11,442 bases of DNA. It comes from JARRRL01 sp037380725 (GTDB lineage Bacteria > Pseudomonadota > Gammaproteobacteria > Pseudomonadales > JANQJO01). The notes beneath the pieces are model-generated. The model had not been told where the DNA came from. It was given only the letters and a program-made list of their open reading frames with translations, and ran no database searches. The translations under genes and the position numbers were made by a program. Below, piece by piece: positions 1-7,755 of this stretch. Numbering within the stretch: the stretch's first letter is position 1; every line of letters begins with the position of its first letter. The DNA is taken from positions 1-11,442 of the forward strand of contig JARRRL010000054.1 of the NCBI GenBank assembly GCA_037380725.1, given 5' to 3'.

Positions 1-823
1 CATCCAAAATGTAACAAACACCTTGCAGGTTTGAACCCAGTTGGGCGGCCAGTCGAATACGCTGTGCTTCGCCGCCGCTGAGTGTTGGCGCACTGCGGTC
101 CAATTGCAAATACCCCAAACCAACGTGTTCCAAAAAGGTGAGTCGGGACTTGAGTTCGGGCAGCAAATCTTGAACGATGGGTTTTTCGGTAGGGCGAAAG
201 GTCAGCTTATTGACCCATTGTGCGGCGTGGGTGACCGAGAGCGCGGCGATGTCTGCAATTGAGTGATTTCGGAAATAAACGGCGCGCGCTGTGGGATTGA
301 GTCGCTGACCTTGGCAGGCCGGGCATGTGACGCGTGTATCGATGGCGTCCGCGGGGTCGTCGATTTCGAATGCTGCGGTGGCGGTGTCCGACGGATCGTT
401 TGATACCGTACCGTTTCCCCCGCACATTTCGCAACGCCCGTGTTTGGCGTTGTACGAAAACAAACGGGGATCGAGTTCGTCAAAACCCATCCCACAGTGT
501 GGGCAGGCGCGCTTACTGGATAAGCGCAGCGTGTTGCGAGCGGTGCGTCCGTGTATAGTTCCTTGTGTCGTTCCGTGTGTAATGAGCACCACGCCTTGAC
601 CGAGCCCCAATGCGTGTTCCAGTAATTGACGTAAGCGGGGTTCGGCATTGGGTTGCAGGGTGATTTGGCCAAGGGGTAATTCAATGTTGTGTTCTTGATA
701 ACGGGCTAGTTTTGGCCAGGGTGAGGTGGCCACGAGCTGCCCATCTACACGCAATTGTTGATAGCCATTTTTTTCCGCCCAGGCGGCCAAGTCTTTATAA
801 ATGCCTTTTCGATTGACCACCAA
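1..823 (-). pseudogene. Detached remainder of the second UvrA unit (partial, continues beyond window)
   Basis: Reading down from 823 in the frame of TTG GTG GTC gives an uninterrupted UvrA continuation: LVVNRKGIYKDLAAWAEKNG, then a zinc module CPHC...CEMC (about 510-420), CPAC.GQRLNP (about 320-300), VGLGYLQLDRSAPTLSGGEA and GSNLQGVCYILD at the window edge. This is the UvrB-binding/zinc/insertion region, ABC signature and Walker B start of the second UvrA unit. It is out of frame with the upstream ORF, and no stop was seen over about 274 codons. From memory of long UvrA proteins, LNAYA should be followed by about 90 residues (RQF...PDVDAIFGIPP...AIEQR...TLTEIYHFLR...) before APLVVNRKG; these are absent. 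The segment is therefore both deleted and frameshifted. Its open, conserved state suggests a recent lesion or an assembly error. The final ABC domain lies outside the window. Confidence 0.8.
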
Positions 824-3800
824 GGGGGGGCGTAGGCGTTGAGGGATTCCAAATAACGTCGCTGGCCTTCACCAAAAATAATGTCGAACGCTAAGGTACT
901 TTTACCGCTGCCACTGATGCCGGTGATGACGGTGAATTGATTGAGGGGTACGGTTACCGAAATATTTTTAAGGTTATGCTCCCGGGCGTGTTGAATGTGT
1001 ATGGCATTGGTTTTCTCAACATTGGTTTTGCCAGTATTGGTTTTGCCAGTATTGGTTTTGTTTCGGTTGCGCGCGGAGGGGTGTGGCCGCGCCTGCGGGG
1101 GGGTCAGGTGATTCGCTAAGGCTATGCCGGTGGCAGTTTTTTGTTCGTGTGCACGGGCTCTGGGTGTACCTGTTGCGACGATCTGGCCGCCGCCGGCCCC
1201 GCCTTCAGGACCTAATTCGATGAGCCAATCGGCGACCGCCAGCACATCCAAGTTGTGTTCAATAACGAGTAAACTGTGGCCCGCGTCCACGAGTCGTTGG
1301 AATACGGCCAATAAGCGTTTGATGTCATCAAAGTGCAAACCCGTGGTGGGTTCATCAAATAAAAATAATTGTCCTTGGGCCTCGGTCTTGACTTGGGCAA
1401 GGTGGGTGGCCAGTTTCAGGCGTTGGGATTCGCCGCCGCTTAAGGTGGGTACGGGTTGGTCCAACTGTACGTAACCCAAACCGACGTCAAGTAAGGGTTG
1501 TAGGCGGCGCACTAATTCTGGCATGTGTTGAAAAAACACGATGGCGTCCTGAACCGTCATGTTGAGCACATCCGAAATCGAGCGCGGTGGACTGTCGTGA
1601 GAGCCGGGTATTTTCACGGCTAAAATTTCGGGGCGATATCGACGTCCCGCGCAGTCTGGACAGCGCAAATACACATCGCTGAGGAATTGCATTTCAACGC
1701 ATTCAAAGCCGTTTCCCAAGCAGCTTGGGCAGCGTCCGGTACCGGCATTAAAACTAAAAGCACCCGGTTTATAGCCATATTGTTTGGCAAGGGGTTGCGC
1801 CGCGAACAGCGTGCGAATGAGATCAAAAGCGCCGACCACGGTAACGGGTACGGATCGCGTGCTTTTGGCCAAAGGGCTTTGATCGACGAGCACCACGTTA
1901 TGGAGGTGTTTGACGCCGGAAAGGCGATGAAAAGCCCCCGGCTTTCCCTCGGGTTTGCCCATTTTTTGACGCAAGGCGGGGTAGAGTATGTCGTGCAGCA
2001 GGGTCGATTTTCCTGAACCACTGACGCCCGCTAAGCAGACTAAGCCGTGCAGTGGAATGCGGACGTCGATGCGTTGCAAATTATTTTCTGCGGCGCCCAT
2101 CACACATAAAGACGGACCCTGTGGCGAAAAAGCTGAGGCGGTTTGTGGGTTTGAACTGTGAGGATGTTGCCAATCAGCTTGTAAATCACGTCGCAAATAC
2201 TGTGCGGTCAGTGAACGCGTGTTTTTCAGTAACGCGGATGGTGTGCCGTGGAACACGATGCGCCCGCCGGCCTGACCGGGGCCAGGGCCCATATCGATTA
2301 TGCGATCAGCGGATAGCATGACTTGTGGGTCGTGCTCGACAACCAACACGGTATTCCCCGCTGCGCGTAAGCGGTGCAGAACTTGAATTAAACGGGCGAC
2401 ATCACGGGAATGTAAACCAATACTGGGCTCATCCAGTACAATCAAGGTATGAACTAACGAAGAACCTAAGGCTGTCGTAAGATTAATCCGCTGCACTTCA
2501 CCGCCGCTCAAGGTTCGTGTTTGTCGGTCTAAGGTGAGGTAACCCAGACCCACATCCATTAAGTATTTCAGTCGAGTTTGGATTTCACGGCGTAACACCT
2601 GAGCGGCTTCATCCAGAGTGGTTTTATCGGTGAGCTGTGTCAGGTACGACAGGGCATCGCAGATGGGCAGCGCCAGCAGTTCGGCAATGTTCAGGGTATC
2701 GCAACGATCAGGGCTGCGGTGGGTGCTCAGCCGCCAGAGTAAGGCTTCGGGTTTCAGTCGGGAACCGTTGCAGGCGTGACAGGTTTCGTAAGAGCGGTAT
2801 TTTGAGAGTAAAACGCGAACGTGCATTTTATAGGCTTTAGACTCCCACCACTGAAAAAAACCACGAATACCAAACCACGTGTGGTGCTGAGATGCGCTAT
2901 CACCCGCTTGGGCTTCCCCGTCGATGACCCAATTTTTTTGGGCTGCACTGAGTTTTTTCCACGGAACGGTAGTGGGTATGTGGCGACGTTTGGCTTCGCG
3001 CATCAATAAGGCTTGCACCTCACGGTTTGTGGGTGTCTGAAACGGTTTGATGGCGCCATCCTGCAAGGATAGGGTGTGATCCGGTATGACACGCGCGTAA
3101 TCGACGCCGATGACGCGACCAAAACCTCGACACGTTTCACAGGCTCCTACTGGGGAGTTAAAGGAAAACAGACCTGGTGTGGCCAAGGGGTAATCGTGAT
3201 TACACCGAGCACAGTGATGTCGACTGGAATACGGTATGGGGTCGAGCGGTTGGCGCTTGTCATCAATCGGATAGATGTAAACCTGTTTTTGACCTCGTTT
3301 TAAAGCGTTTTCCAAAGCCTCCAGCAAGCGAGAACGATTTTCAACTTGCAGACGTAATCGGTCTTGTATGGCTTCAATGTGCGTGTCGGTTTCCCGATGG
3401 ATGCGGGTGTAGCCTTGTTGTGCGAGCAGTTGGCGTACCGTCTCCAGGGTAAAATTGTGCGGTATGGGGATGGGCGCGCAGACCAGAATGAGTTGATTTT
3501 TGGGTAAACGGTCGAAAAGATCGTTCGCGATGTGTTGTGGGTTGTCGGCGGTGACGACTTGACCACAGGTGCGGCAATACAAGAGGCTGAATCGGGCATA
3601 CAGTATTTTGATGTAGTCGAGCAGTTCCGTCATGGTGCCAACGGTTGAACGGGATGTGCGCACTGGGTTGGACTGTTTGATGGCGATGGCGGGTGGGATA
3701 CCGCTGATCTCATCAACAGCGGGTTTATCCATTCGATCTAAAAATTGGCGTGCGTAAGCGGAAAATGTTTCTACGTAACGCCGTTGGCCTTCCGCATACA

Positions 3801-3942
3801 GGTTGTCAAAGGCCATGGTGGATTTTCCAGAGCCGCTGACGCCGGTAATGACCGTCATTTCTCCGGTGTTCAGGGTAAGGTCTACGGATTTTAAGTTGTG
3901 TTGCCGTGCGCCTTTTACGGTGATTTTTCCTGAAACAGACAT
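745..3942 (-). CDS. uvrA: Tandem (double) UvrA-type excinuclease ATPase, first unit complete, frameshifted in second unit
   Basis: UvrA is the damage-recognising ATPase of nucleotide excision repair and loads UvrB onto lesions. The first ~950 residues form a whole UvrA: Walker A GVSGSGKS (34-41), zinc module C244/C247...C268/C271, CxxC at 388/391, signature LSGGEVQR (478-485), Walker B LDEPS (503-507), second Walker A GVSGSGKS (639-646), second zinc module C738/C741...C761/C764, signature LSGGESQR (833-840), Walker B FDEP (862-865). A linker of KTNTG repeats (about 961-980) follows, then a second UvrA begins with Walker A GISGSGKS (1008-1015) and RRYLESLNAYA. From about residue 1039 the frame is wrong and the last ~27 residues are unrelated to UvrA. 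Double-length UvrAs are known (e.g. Chlamydia; long UvrA forms in some proteobacteria), so fusion is probably ancestral and the break secondary. ATG 3942 has GAGG 5 bases upstream. I saw no LexA-type CTGT-N8-ACAG box. A canonical uvrA probably exists elsewhere (inference). Confidence 0.9.
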   Translation of the reverse strand: MSVSGKITVKGARQHNLKSVDLTLNTGEMTVITGVSGSGKSTMAFDNLYAEGQRRYVETFSAYARQFLDRMDKPAVDEISGIPPAIAIKQSNPVRTSRSTVGTMTELLDYIKILYARFSLLYCRTCGQVVTADNPQHIANDLFDRLPKNQLILVCAPIPIPHNFTLETVRQLLAQQGYTRIHRETDTHIEAIQDRLRLQVENRSRLLEALENALKRGQKQVYIYPIDDKRQPLDPIPYSSRHHCARCNHDYPLATPGLFSFNSPVGACETCRGFGRVIGVDYARVIPDHTLSLQDGAIKPFQTPTNREVQALLMREAKRRHIPTTVPWKKLSAAQKNWVIDGEAQAGDSASQHHTWFGIRGFFQWWESKAYKMHVRVLLSKYRSYETCHACNGSRLKPEALLWRLSTHRSPDRCDTLNIAELLALPICDALSYLTQLTDKTTLDEAAQVLRREIQTRLKYLMDVGLGYLTLDRQTRTLSGGEVQRINLTTALGSSLVHTLIVLDEPSIGLHSRDVARLIQVLHRLRAAGNTVLVVEHDPQVMLSADRIIDMGPGPGQAGGRIVFHGTPSALLKNTRSLTAQYLRRDLQADWQHPHSSNPQTASAFSPQGPSLCVMGAAENNLQRIDVRIPLHGLVCLAGVSGSGKSTLLHDILYPALRQKMGKPEGKPGAFHRLSGVKHLHNVVLVDQSPLAKSTRSVPVTVVGAFDLIRTLFAAQPLAKQYGYKPGAFSFNAGTGRCPSCLGNGFECVEMQFLSDVYLRCPDCAGRRYRPEILAVKIPGSHDSPPRSISDVLNMTVQDAIVFFQHMPELVRRLQPLLDVGLGYVQLDQPVPTLSGGESQRLKLATHLAQVKTEAQGQLFLFDEPTTGLHFDDIKRLLAVFQRLVDAGHSLLVIEHNLDVLAVADWLIELGPEGGAGGGQIVATGTPRARAHEQKTATGIALANHLTPPQARPHPSARNRNKTNTGKTNTGKTNVEKTNAIHIQHAREHNLKNISVTVPLNQFTVITGISGSGKSTLAFDIIFGEGQRRYLESLNAYAPPWWSIEKAFIKTWPPGRKKMAINNCV
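1006..1065 (-). repeat. In-frame 15-bp tandem repeat encoding KTNTG in the UvrA linker
   Basis: On the plus strand, four 15-bp units start with ATTGGTTTT at 1006, 1021, 1036 and 1051. Units 2 and 3 are identical (ATTGGTTTTGCCAGT); the outer units diverge at their 3' ends. On the coding strand the array reads as KTNTG KTNTG KTNVE KTNA. It joins the first UvrA unit to the second, where a flexible linker is tolerated, and a period of 15 keeps the frame. The secreted protein at 7613-9007 carries a related pentapeptide array. Confidence 0.9.
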
Positions 3943-4026
3943 CGTAACCTCGTTGCGGGATGGTCAGGGGCAGAGGGCCAGCGGGTGCGCGAGCGTGGTG
4001 CGGACGCGTATCCGTGTAGGGGGTTG

Positions 4027-4055
4027 ATTATAAATAAAAATATATTGATGGTAAA
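4027..4055 (-). promoter_or_regulatory. Sigma-70 type promoter for the uvrA-type gene
   Basis: On the minus strand, TTTACC (4055-4050) is followed after exactly 17 bases by a perfect TATAAT (4032-4027) in a very AT-rich stretch. The -35 matches TTGACA at four of six positions. Transcription would start near 4020, giving a leader of about 78 bases before ATG 3942. No SOS operator overlaps it. Confidence 0.6.
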
Positions 4056-4101
4056 TTAGATTTGCTGGCTTTTTGTTTGTGGTAGCCAATGCAAAGACGG
4101 G

Positions 4102-4110
4102 TGCTATTCT
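4102..4110 (+). promoter_or_regulatory. Candidate extended -10 element for fadE
   Basis: TGCTATTCT combines a TGn extension with TATTCT (five of six matches to TATAAT). The region 17 bases upstream (GTAGCC) is a poor -35, as expected if the extended -10 compensates. It lies about 275 bases before fadE. This is a weak call; a promoter inside or after the repeat array is possible. Confidence 0.25.
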
Positions 4111-4191
4111 TAGTGTTACTGTGTGCGTGAATCAAGCTTGCGAGTCTGGTCAGTCACAGATTGATGATGACTGCCGCTGATTTGGTGGTAA

Positions 4192-4205
4192 AGTACTAAA
4201 GTACT
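4192..4205. promoter_or_regulatory. Twin AGTACT palindromes, possible operator
   Basis: Two copies of the perfect 6-bp palindrome AGTACT (4192-4197 and 4200-4205) are separated by AA, inside AAAGTACTAAAGTACT. Together they form a near-symmetric 14-bp site upstream of fadE. I do not recognise the binding protein. Confidence 0.3.
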
Positions 4206-4243
4206 CATAAGGGTTTCCGACATTTCTCTACGCTTGTTTCTAT

Positions 4244-4314
4244 TGGTTTAACAAATGGTTTAACAAAATATGGTTTAACAGTATATGGTTTAACAGGGTT
4301 TATATGGTTTAACA
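4244..4314 (+). repeat. Five-copy TGGTTTAACA array upstream of fadE
   Basis: Identical decamers TGGTTTAACA start at 4244, 4256, 4271, 4286 and 4305 (steps 12, 15, 15, 19). Copies 3 to 5 are preceded by ATA or TATA, so the fuller unit is about TATATGGTTTAACA. The array ends 69 bases before the fadE start. It could be a degenerate minisatellite or an array of binding sites for a regulator; the sequence alone does not decide. Confidence 0.9.
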
Positions 4315-4383
4315 CGATGCCGTCGGAACTGAGCGTTTGGTGCAGAGTCGACTACATATCTTGATTGGAAAATAGGTGCCACT

Positions 4384-6846
4384 ATGAATCACTGGGTAAT
4401 AGCAATTGCAGCAATTGTTGGTTTATTGGTAGTTGCTCGGAAAGAAGCGGGTGCCAGCGCCGCCATCAGAGTGTGTGTGGTGGTGGGATTGGCGGGTTTG
4501 TTATTTCATTCAAAATTTCTTGGCGTTCTGCTGTTGCTGGCCGCGGCGGTTTTGGCCGTGACGGGCTTACCCAGTTTGCGCATTCGATGGTTAACGCCTC
4601 TGATTTTTTCGATGTTTAAAACCATGGCACCTAAGGTTTCTAAGACGGAACAGGTGGCCTTGGATGCGGGAACGGTCGGTTGGGATGGCGAGTTGTTTTC
4701 AGGTCGTCCGCAATGGTCGACCTTATTATCCAAGCCTGCTCCCAACCTTTCTGAAGAGGAACAACGTTTTATTGATCACCAGTGTGCGGTGGCGGCCAGC
4801 ATGTGTAATGCATACGAAATTGGCGTTGAACGTGCGGATTTGCCAGAAGCCTTGTGGGAGTATATTAAAAAAGAAGGCTTTTTGGGTATGATCATCCCAA
4901 AATCGTACGGCGGCTTGGGTTTTTCCGCCAAAGCGCAATCAGCGGTTTTACAAAAACTGACTTACAATGATGCGCTCATGGTCAGTGTGTGTGTCCCGAA
5001 TTCACTGGGACCTGGCGAGCTGTTATTGAAATACGGAACGGATGAACAGAAAAATTATTATTTACCCCGTTTGGCCGATGGGCGTGAAATTCCTTGTTTT
5101 GGGCTAACGGGGCCGCGCGCGGGTTCCGACGCCACGTCGATTCCAGATGTGGGTGTGGTGTGCCGAGGGGTACACGAGGGGAAAGACGTCTTGGGCATTC
5201 GGCTCAATTTTGATAAGCGTTGGATTACCTTAGCGCCCATTGCGACGGTGGTTGGCTTGGCGTTTCGCCTGTTTGACCCGGAGGGTTTACTCGGTGGGGA
5301 CGACGACATCGGCATAACCTGTGCGTTGATACCGCATGATACCTCGGGCATGGAAATTGGACGTCGTCATCATCCGATGGGCAGTCCTTTTATGAATGGT
5401 CCCATCAAAGGCAAAGATGTATTTATTCCGATGTCCTATATCATTGGCGGCGAAAAAATGGTAGGTCAGGGTTGGCGGATGTTGGTGGAGTGCTTGTCGG
5501 TGGGGCGATGCATCTCCTTGCCGTCGGGCGCGATCGGGGCTGGGCGCTACGGCGTGGGTTATGCGGGTGGGTTTACGCGCATACGCCGACAATTTAATGT
5601 GCCCGTTGCGGAAATGGAAGGGGTGCAAGAAGCCTTGGCGCGCTTAGCGGGGTTGACGTACATTGCGCAGGCCTCTGTCCGTCAAACGGCCAATATGATT
5701 GATCACGGTGAAAAGCCAGCGGTGCCATCCGCCATTTTAAAAAGCCAGTTGACGGAAATGCAGCGTCAAATTTTAATGGATGCGATGGACGTGCACGGTG
5801 GCAAAGGTTTGACATTGGGACCGAAGAATTACTTGGGCTTGAGCTTTGCCAGTACGGCGGTGTCGATAACGGTTGAAGGCGCCAACATCATGACGCGCAG
5901 TTTGATGATTTTTGGTCAAGGTGCGGTGCGCTGCCATCCGTTTGTGCTGGAGGAATTGGCGGCGAAAGCGGACAACGATTTAAATCGCTTTGATCGCGCT
6001 ATTTTCAGCCACATTGGTCTGACAATTGGAAACGGCGTTCGCGCTTTTACGCAGGGTTTGGGTTTGATGCAAGGGGATGAGCCATTCGATGATACGGTGT
6101 TGAAATACGTCTATGGCGTGAATCGTTTCAGTGCGGCCTTGGGTTTGTGCGCGGATGCAGCGATGATGAGCTTGGGATCCAGTTTGAAGTTTCGTGAGTT
6201 AATTTCAGCGCGTTTGGGGGACATATTGTCCAATATTTATTTGTGTTCAATGGTGCTGAAATCTTGGCGCGAGACGCATCCGGTGGCGGGTGAAATTGCC
6301 ATCATGCAGTACGCCTGTCAGTTGTTGTTGCACCGTGCTGAGAACGCGCTCAATGACGTATTGGATAATTTTCCGAATCGATGGTTAGGGCGCGCGTTAA
6401 AATTCATCACGATGCCCTTGGGTCGTCGATGGGCTCCGCCTGGCGATGATCTCGTACGTTCGATCGCGAAGAACGTGTCCACTGCATCGCCCCTGCGTGA
6501 CAAACTGTTGGAAAACACCTACGACCGAGTTGTTGAGGGAGGCAAAGATAATGCCTTAGCGCGTTATAACAAATTGTTGGCGGAGTACGATAAAGCGGAA
6601 GCGCTGTATCGACGCATCAACAAAGCGTATGCGCAGAACGAATTGCCCGCTCAGGCGCTGCATCCCGAGGAGAAATTGGAAGCGGCACTGGTGGCGAAAA
6701 TCGTAACGGAAGAGGAAGCCACGTTCATGCGGGCCTTTGAAGCGGAGGTATTGGAACTGTTGAGCGTTGATGATTTTGATTTTGATGCGCTTGCGGTTAA
6801 AAAAGATCAAGTGGTGGCGCATCATCATCGACGGGATGCGGCTTGA
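4384..6846 (+). CDS. fadE: Acyl-CoA dehydrogenase FadE
   Basis: FadE is the FAD-dependent enzyme that oxidises acyl-CoA to trans-2-enoyl-CoA, the first step of fatty acid beta-oxidation. At 820 residues it has the length of E. coli FadE (814) and can be followed against it end to end. Residues ~4-20 and ~28-60 are hydrophobic and resemble the usual N-terminal membrane anchor. Family blocks seen: TEQVALDAGTVGWDGELFSG (~90-110), ELADLP-like ERADLPEALWEY, MIIPKSYGGLGFSA, VCVPNSLGPGELLLKYGT, EIPCFGLTGPRAGSD (about 235-250, substrate/FAD loop), GQGWRMLVECLSVGR, and VEGANIMTRS with E498 followed by FGQGAVRCHP. The C-terminal extension (SVDDFDFDALAVK) is also FadE-like. The ATG at 4384 has only a weak AGG at 4374-4376. 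The amidase follows after 33 bases, suggesting an operon. The upstream repeat array may affect expression (inference). No missing key block was noticed. Confidence 0.97.
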   Translation: MNHWVIAIAAIVGLLVVARKEAGASAAIRVCVVVGLAGLLFHSKFLGVLLLLAAAVLAVTGLPSLRIRWLTPLIFSMFKTMAPKVSKTEQVALDAGTVGWDGELFSGRPQWSTLLSKPAPNLSEEEQRFIDHQCAVAASMCNAYEIGVERADLPEALWEYIKKEGFLGMIIPKSYGGLGFSAKAQSAVLQKLTYNDALMVSVCVPNSLGPGELLLKYGTDEQKNYYLPRLADGREIPCFGLTGPRAGSDATSIPDVGVVCRGVHEGKDVLGIRLNFDKRWITLAPIATVVGLAFRLFDPEGLLGGDDDIGITCALIPHDTSGMEIGRRHHPMGSPFMNGPIKGKDVFIPMSYIIGGEKMVGQGWRMLVECLSVGRCISLPSGAIGAGRYGVGYAGGFTRIRRQFNVPVAEMEGVQEALARLAGLTYIAQASVRQTANMIDHGEKPAVPSAILKSQLTEMQRQILMDAMDVHGGKGLTLGPKNYLGLSFASTAVSITVEGANIMTRSLMIFGQGAVRCHPFVLEELAAKADNDLNRFDRAIFSHIGLTIGNGVRAFTQGLGLMQGDEPFDDTVLKYVYGVNRFSAALGLCADAAMMSLGSSLKFRELISARLGDILSNIYLCSMVLKSWRETHPVAGEIAIMQYACQLLLHRAENALNDVLDNFPNRWLGRALKFITMPLGRRWAPPGDDLVRSIAKNVSTASPLRDKLLENTYDRVVEGGKDNALARYNKLLAEYDKAEALYRRINKAYAQNELPAQALHPEEKLEAALVAKIVTEEEATFMRAFEAEVLELLSVDDFDFDALAVKKDQVVAHHHRRDAA

Positions 6847-6850
6847 ACGG

Positions 6851-6867
6851 AGGGGCTTGTCGCCCCT
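6851..6867 (+). other. Short hairpin between fadE and the amidase gene
   Basis: AGGGGC (6851-6856), loop TTGTC, GCCCCT (6862-6867) forms a 6-bp GC-rich stem just after the fadE stop and immediately before the GAGGAG ribosome site of the next gene. No T-run follows, so it is not a typical terminator; it could stabilise the fadE end or tune expression of the next gene. Confidence 0.45.
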
Positions 6868-6879
6868 GAGGAGTTGTGG

Positions 6880-7755
6880 ATGCTTGAAGCCAGTGAAACG
6901 CGATACGCCACCTATCGCGTGGCCGCCATCCAGATGGTCAGTGGTGAGGACTGGGAACGCAATGTGACGAGCGCGCTGACTTTGCTGGAGCAAGGTGTGG
7001 CGCAGGGCGCGCGCTTGTTGGTGTTACCTGAAAATTGGGCTGTGTTTGATTCGGAAGGCTATCGAGAGTTTGCTGGTAATGCGTCGTTATCACAACAGGT
7101 CTTGGCGGCCTTGAGTGATTGCTGTCGTCAGCACGGCGTGTGGGTGTGTGCGGGAACGGTGCCGGTACCGTCTGAGGTGCCGGGGAAGTGTGTCTCTCGG
7201 TGTTGCTTGCTCAATGATCGCGGGGAGGTGGTGGGTGCATACGATAAGTTGCATTTGTTTGATGCTGAGGTCGATGATGCCCACAGCCGGTATACCGAAT
7301 CGGCGTATTTTACACCGGGTCAAGGTGTGCAAATTGTAACAACGCCCTTTGGTAAAGTGGGGCTGGCCGTGTGTTACGATTTGCGTTTTCCTGAATTGTT
7401 TCGCTGGATGGCTCAGCAGGGCGCTGAACTCTTTTTGGTGCCCAGCGCTTTCACGCGTGTGACGGGCCAAGCGCATTGGTCGGTGTTGACTCGGGCGCGT
7501 GCGATTGAGAACACGGCGTATGTGGTCGCGGTCAATCAGGGTGGTTCGCATTCGAACGGGCGTGAAACGTGGGGACACACGTGTGTAATCGATCCGTGGG
7601 GAGAGGTATTGTTTGAGCGGGAAGAAATGGGGGCTGGGGTCGTGGTGGTGGAGTTGGATCGATCACGTATTAATACCTGGCGACAAAAAATGCCAACGCT
7701 TCAGCATACGCGTTTGGCGATCCAGCTACCTGACTCAATGCGCTCCTCTTCATAG
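6880..7755 (+). CDS. Carbon-nitrogen hydrolase (nitrilase superfamily), deaminated glutathione amidase-like
   Basis: This 291-residue cytosolic enzyme belongs to the nitrilase superfamily, which hydrolyses amides by a Glu-Lys-Cys triad. The triad is visible: E51 in VLPENWAVF, K123 in YDKLHLFD and C165 in AVCYDLRFPELFR. Length, the AYDKLHLFDAEV block, the PSAFTRVTGQAHW block and the PTLQHTR end match the Nit1/YbeM branch, whose known role is repair of deaminated glutathione; other omega-amidase-type substrates remain possible. The start at ATG 6880 is preceded by GAGGAG (6868-6873) at six bases; an in-frame TTG at 6874 would add two residues. It lies 33 bases after fadE, an uncommon neighbour, so coupling to fatty acid metabolism is only inferred from position. 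Its 3' end overlaps the longest reading of the next gene by 143 bases. Confidence 0.93.
   Translation: MLEASETRYATYRVAAIQMVSGEDWERNVTSALTLLEQGVAQGARLLVLPENWAVFDSEGYREFAGNASLSQQVLAALSDCCRQHGVWVCAGTVPVPSEVPGKCVSRCCLLNDRGEVVGAYDKLHLFDAEVDDAHSRYTESAYFTPGQGVQIVTTPFGKVGLAVCYDLRFPELFRWMAQQGAELFLVPSAFTRVTGQAHWSVLTRARAIENTAYVVAVNQGGSHSNGRETWGHTCVIDPWGEVLFEREEMGAGVVVVELDRSRINTWRQKMPTLQHTRLAIQLPDSMRSSS

Larger units (their letters stand above)
3943..4383. other. Divergent intergenic region between uvrA and fadE
   Basis: This 441-base gap separates two divergent genes and has no credible ORF. From left to right it holds the uvrA ribosome site and leader, the uvrA promoter (4027-4055), an AT-rich block (4025-4060), a weak plus-strand extended -10 TGCTATTCT (4102-4110), a twin AGTACT site (4192-4205) and an array of five TGGTTTAACA units (4244-4314). 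The fadE side is long (at least about 265 bases if the 4105 element is used), which leaves room for operators. I could not identify a FadR or PsrA consensus. Confidence 0.7.

Noticed and set aside
202..684. Minus-strand 160-residue open frame over the UvrA remainder
   Set aside because: Pro/Ser/Thr-rich shadow; the frame beginning at 823 gives the clear UvrA sequence.
4244..4314. CRISPR-like array
   Set aside because: Repeats are 10 bp with 2-9 bp spacers, far too short for CRISPR.
3943..4383. LexA/SOS box for uvrA
   Set aside because: No CTGT-N8-ACAG found; the closest, CTGGTCAGTCACAG, has the wrong spacing and a mismatch.
6556..6993. Minus-strand 145-residue open frame at the fadE end
   Set aside because: Antisense shadow of the strongly conserved FadE C-terminus and the amidase start.
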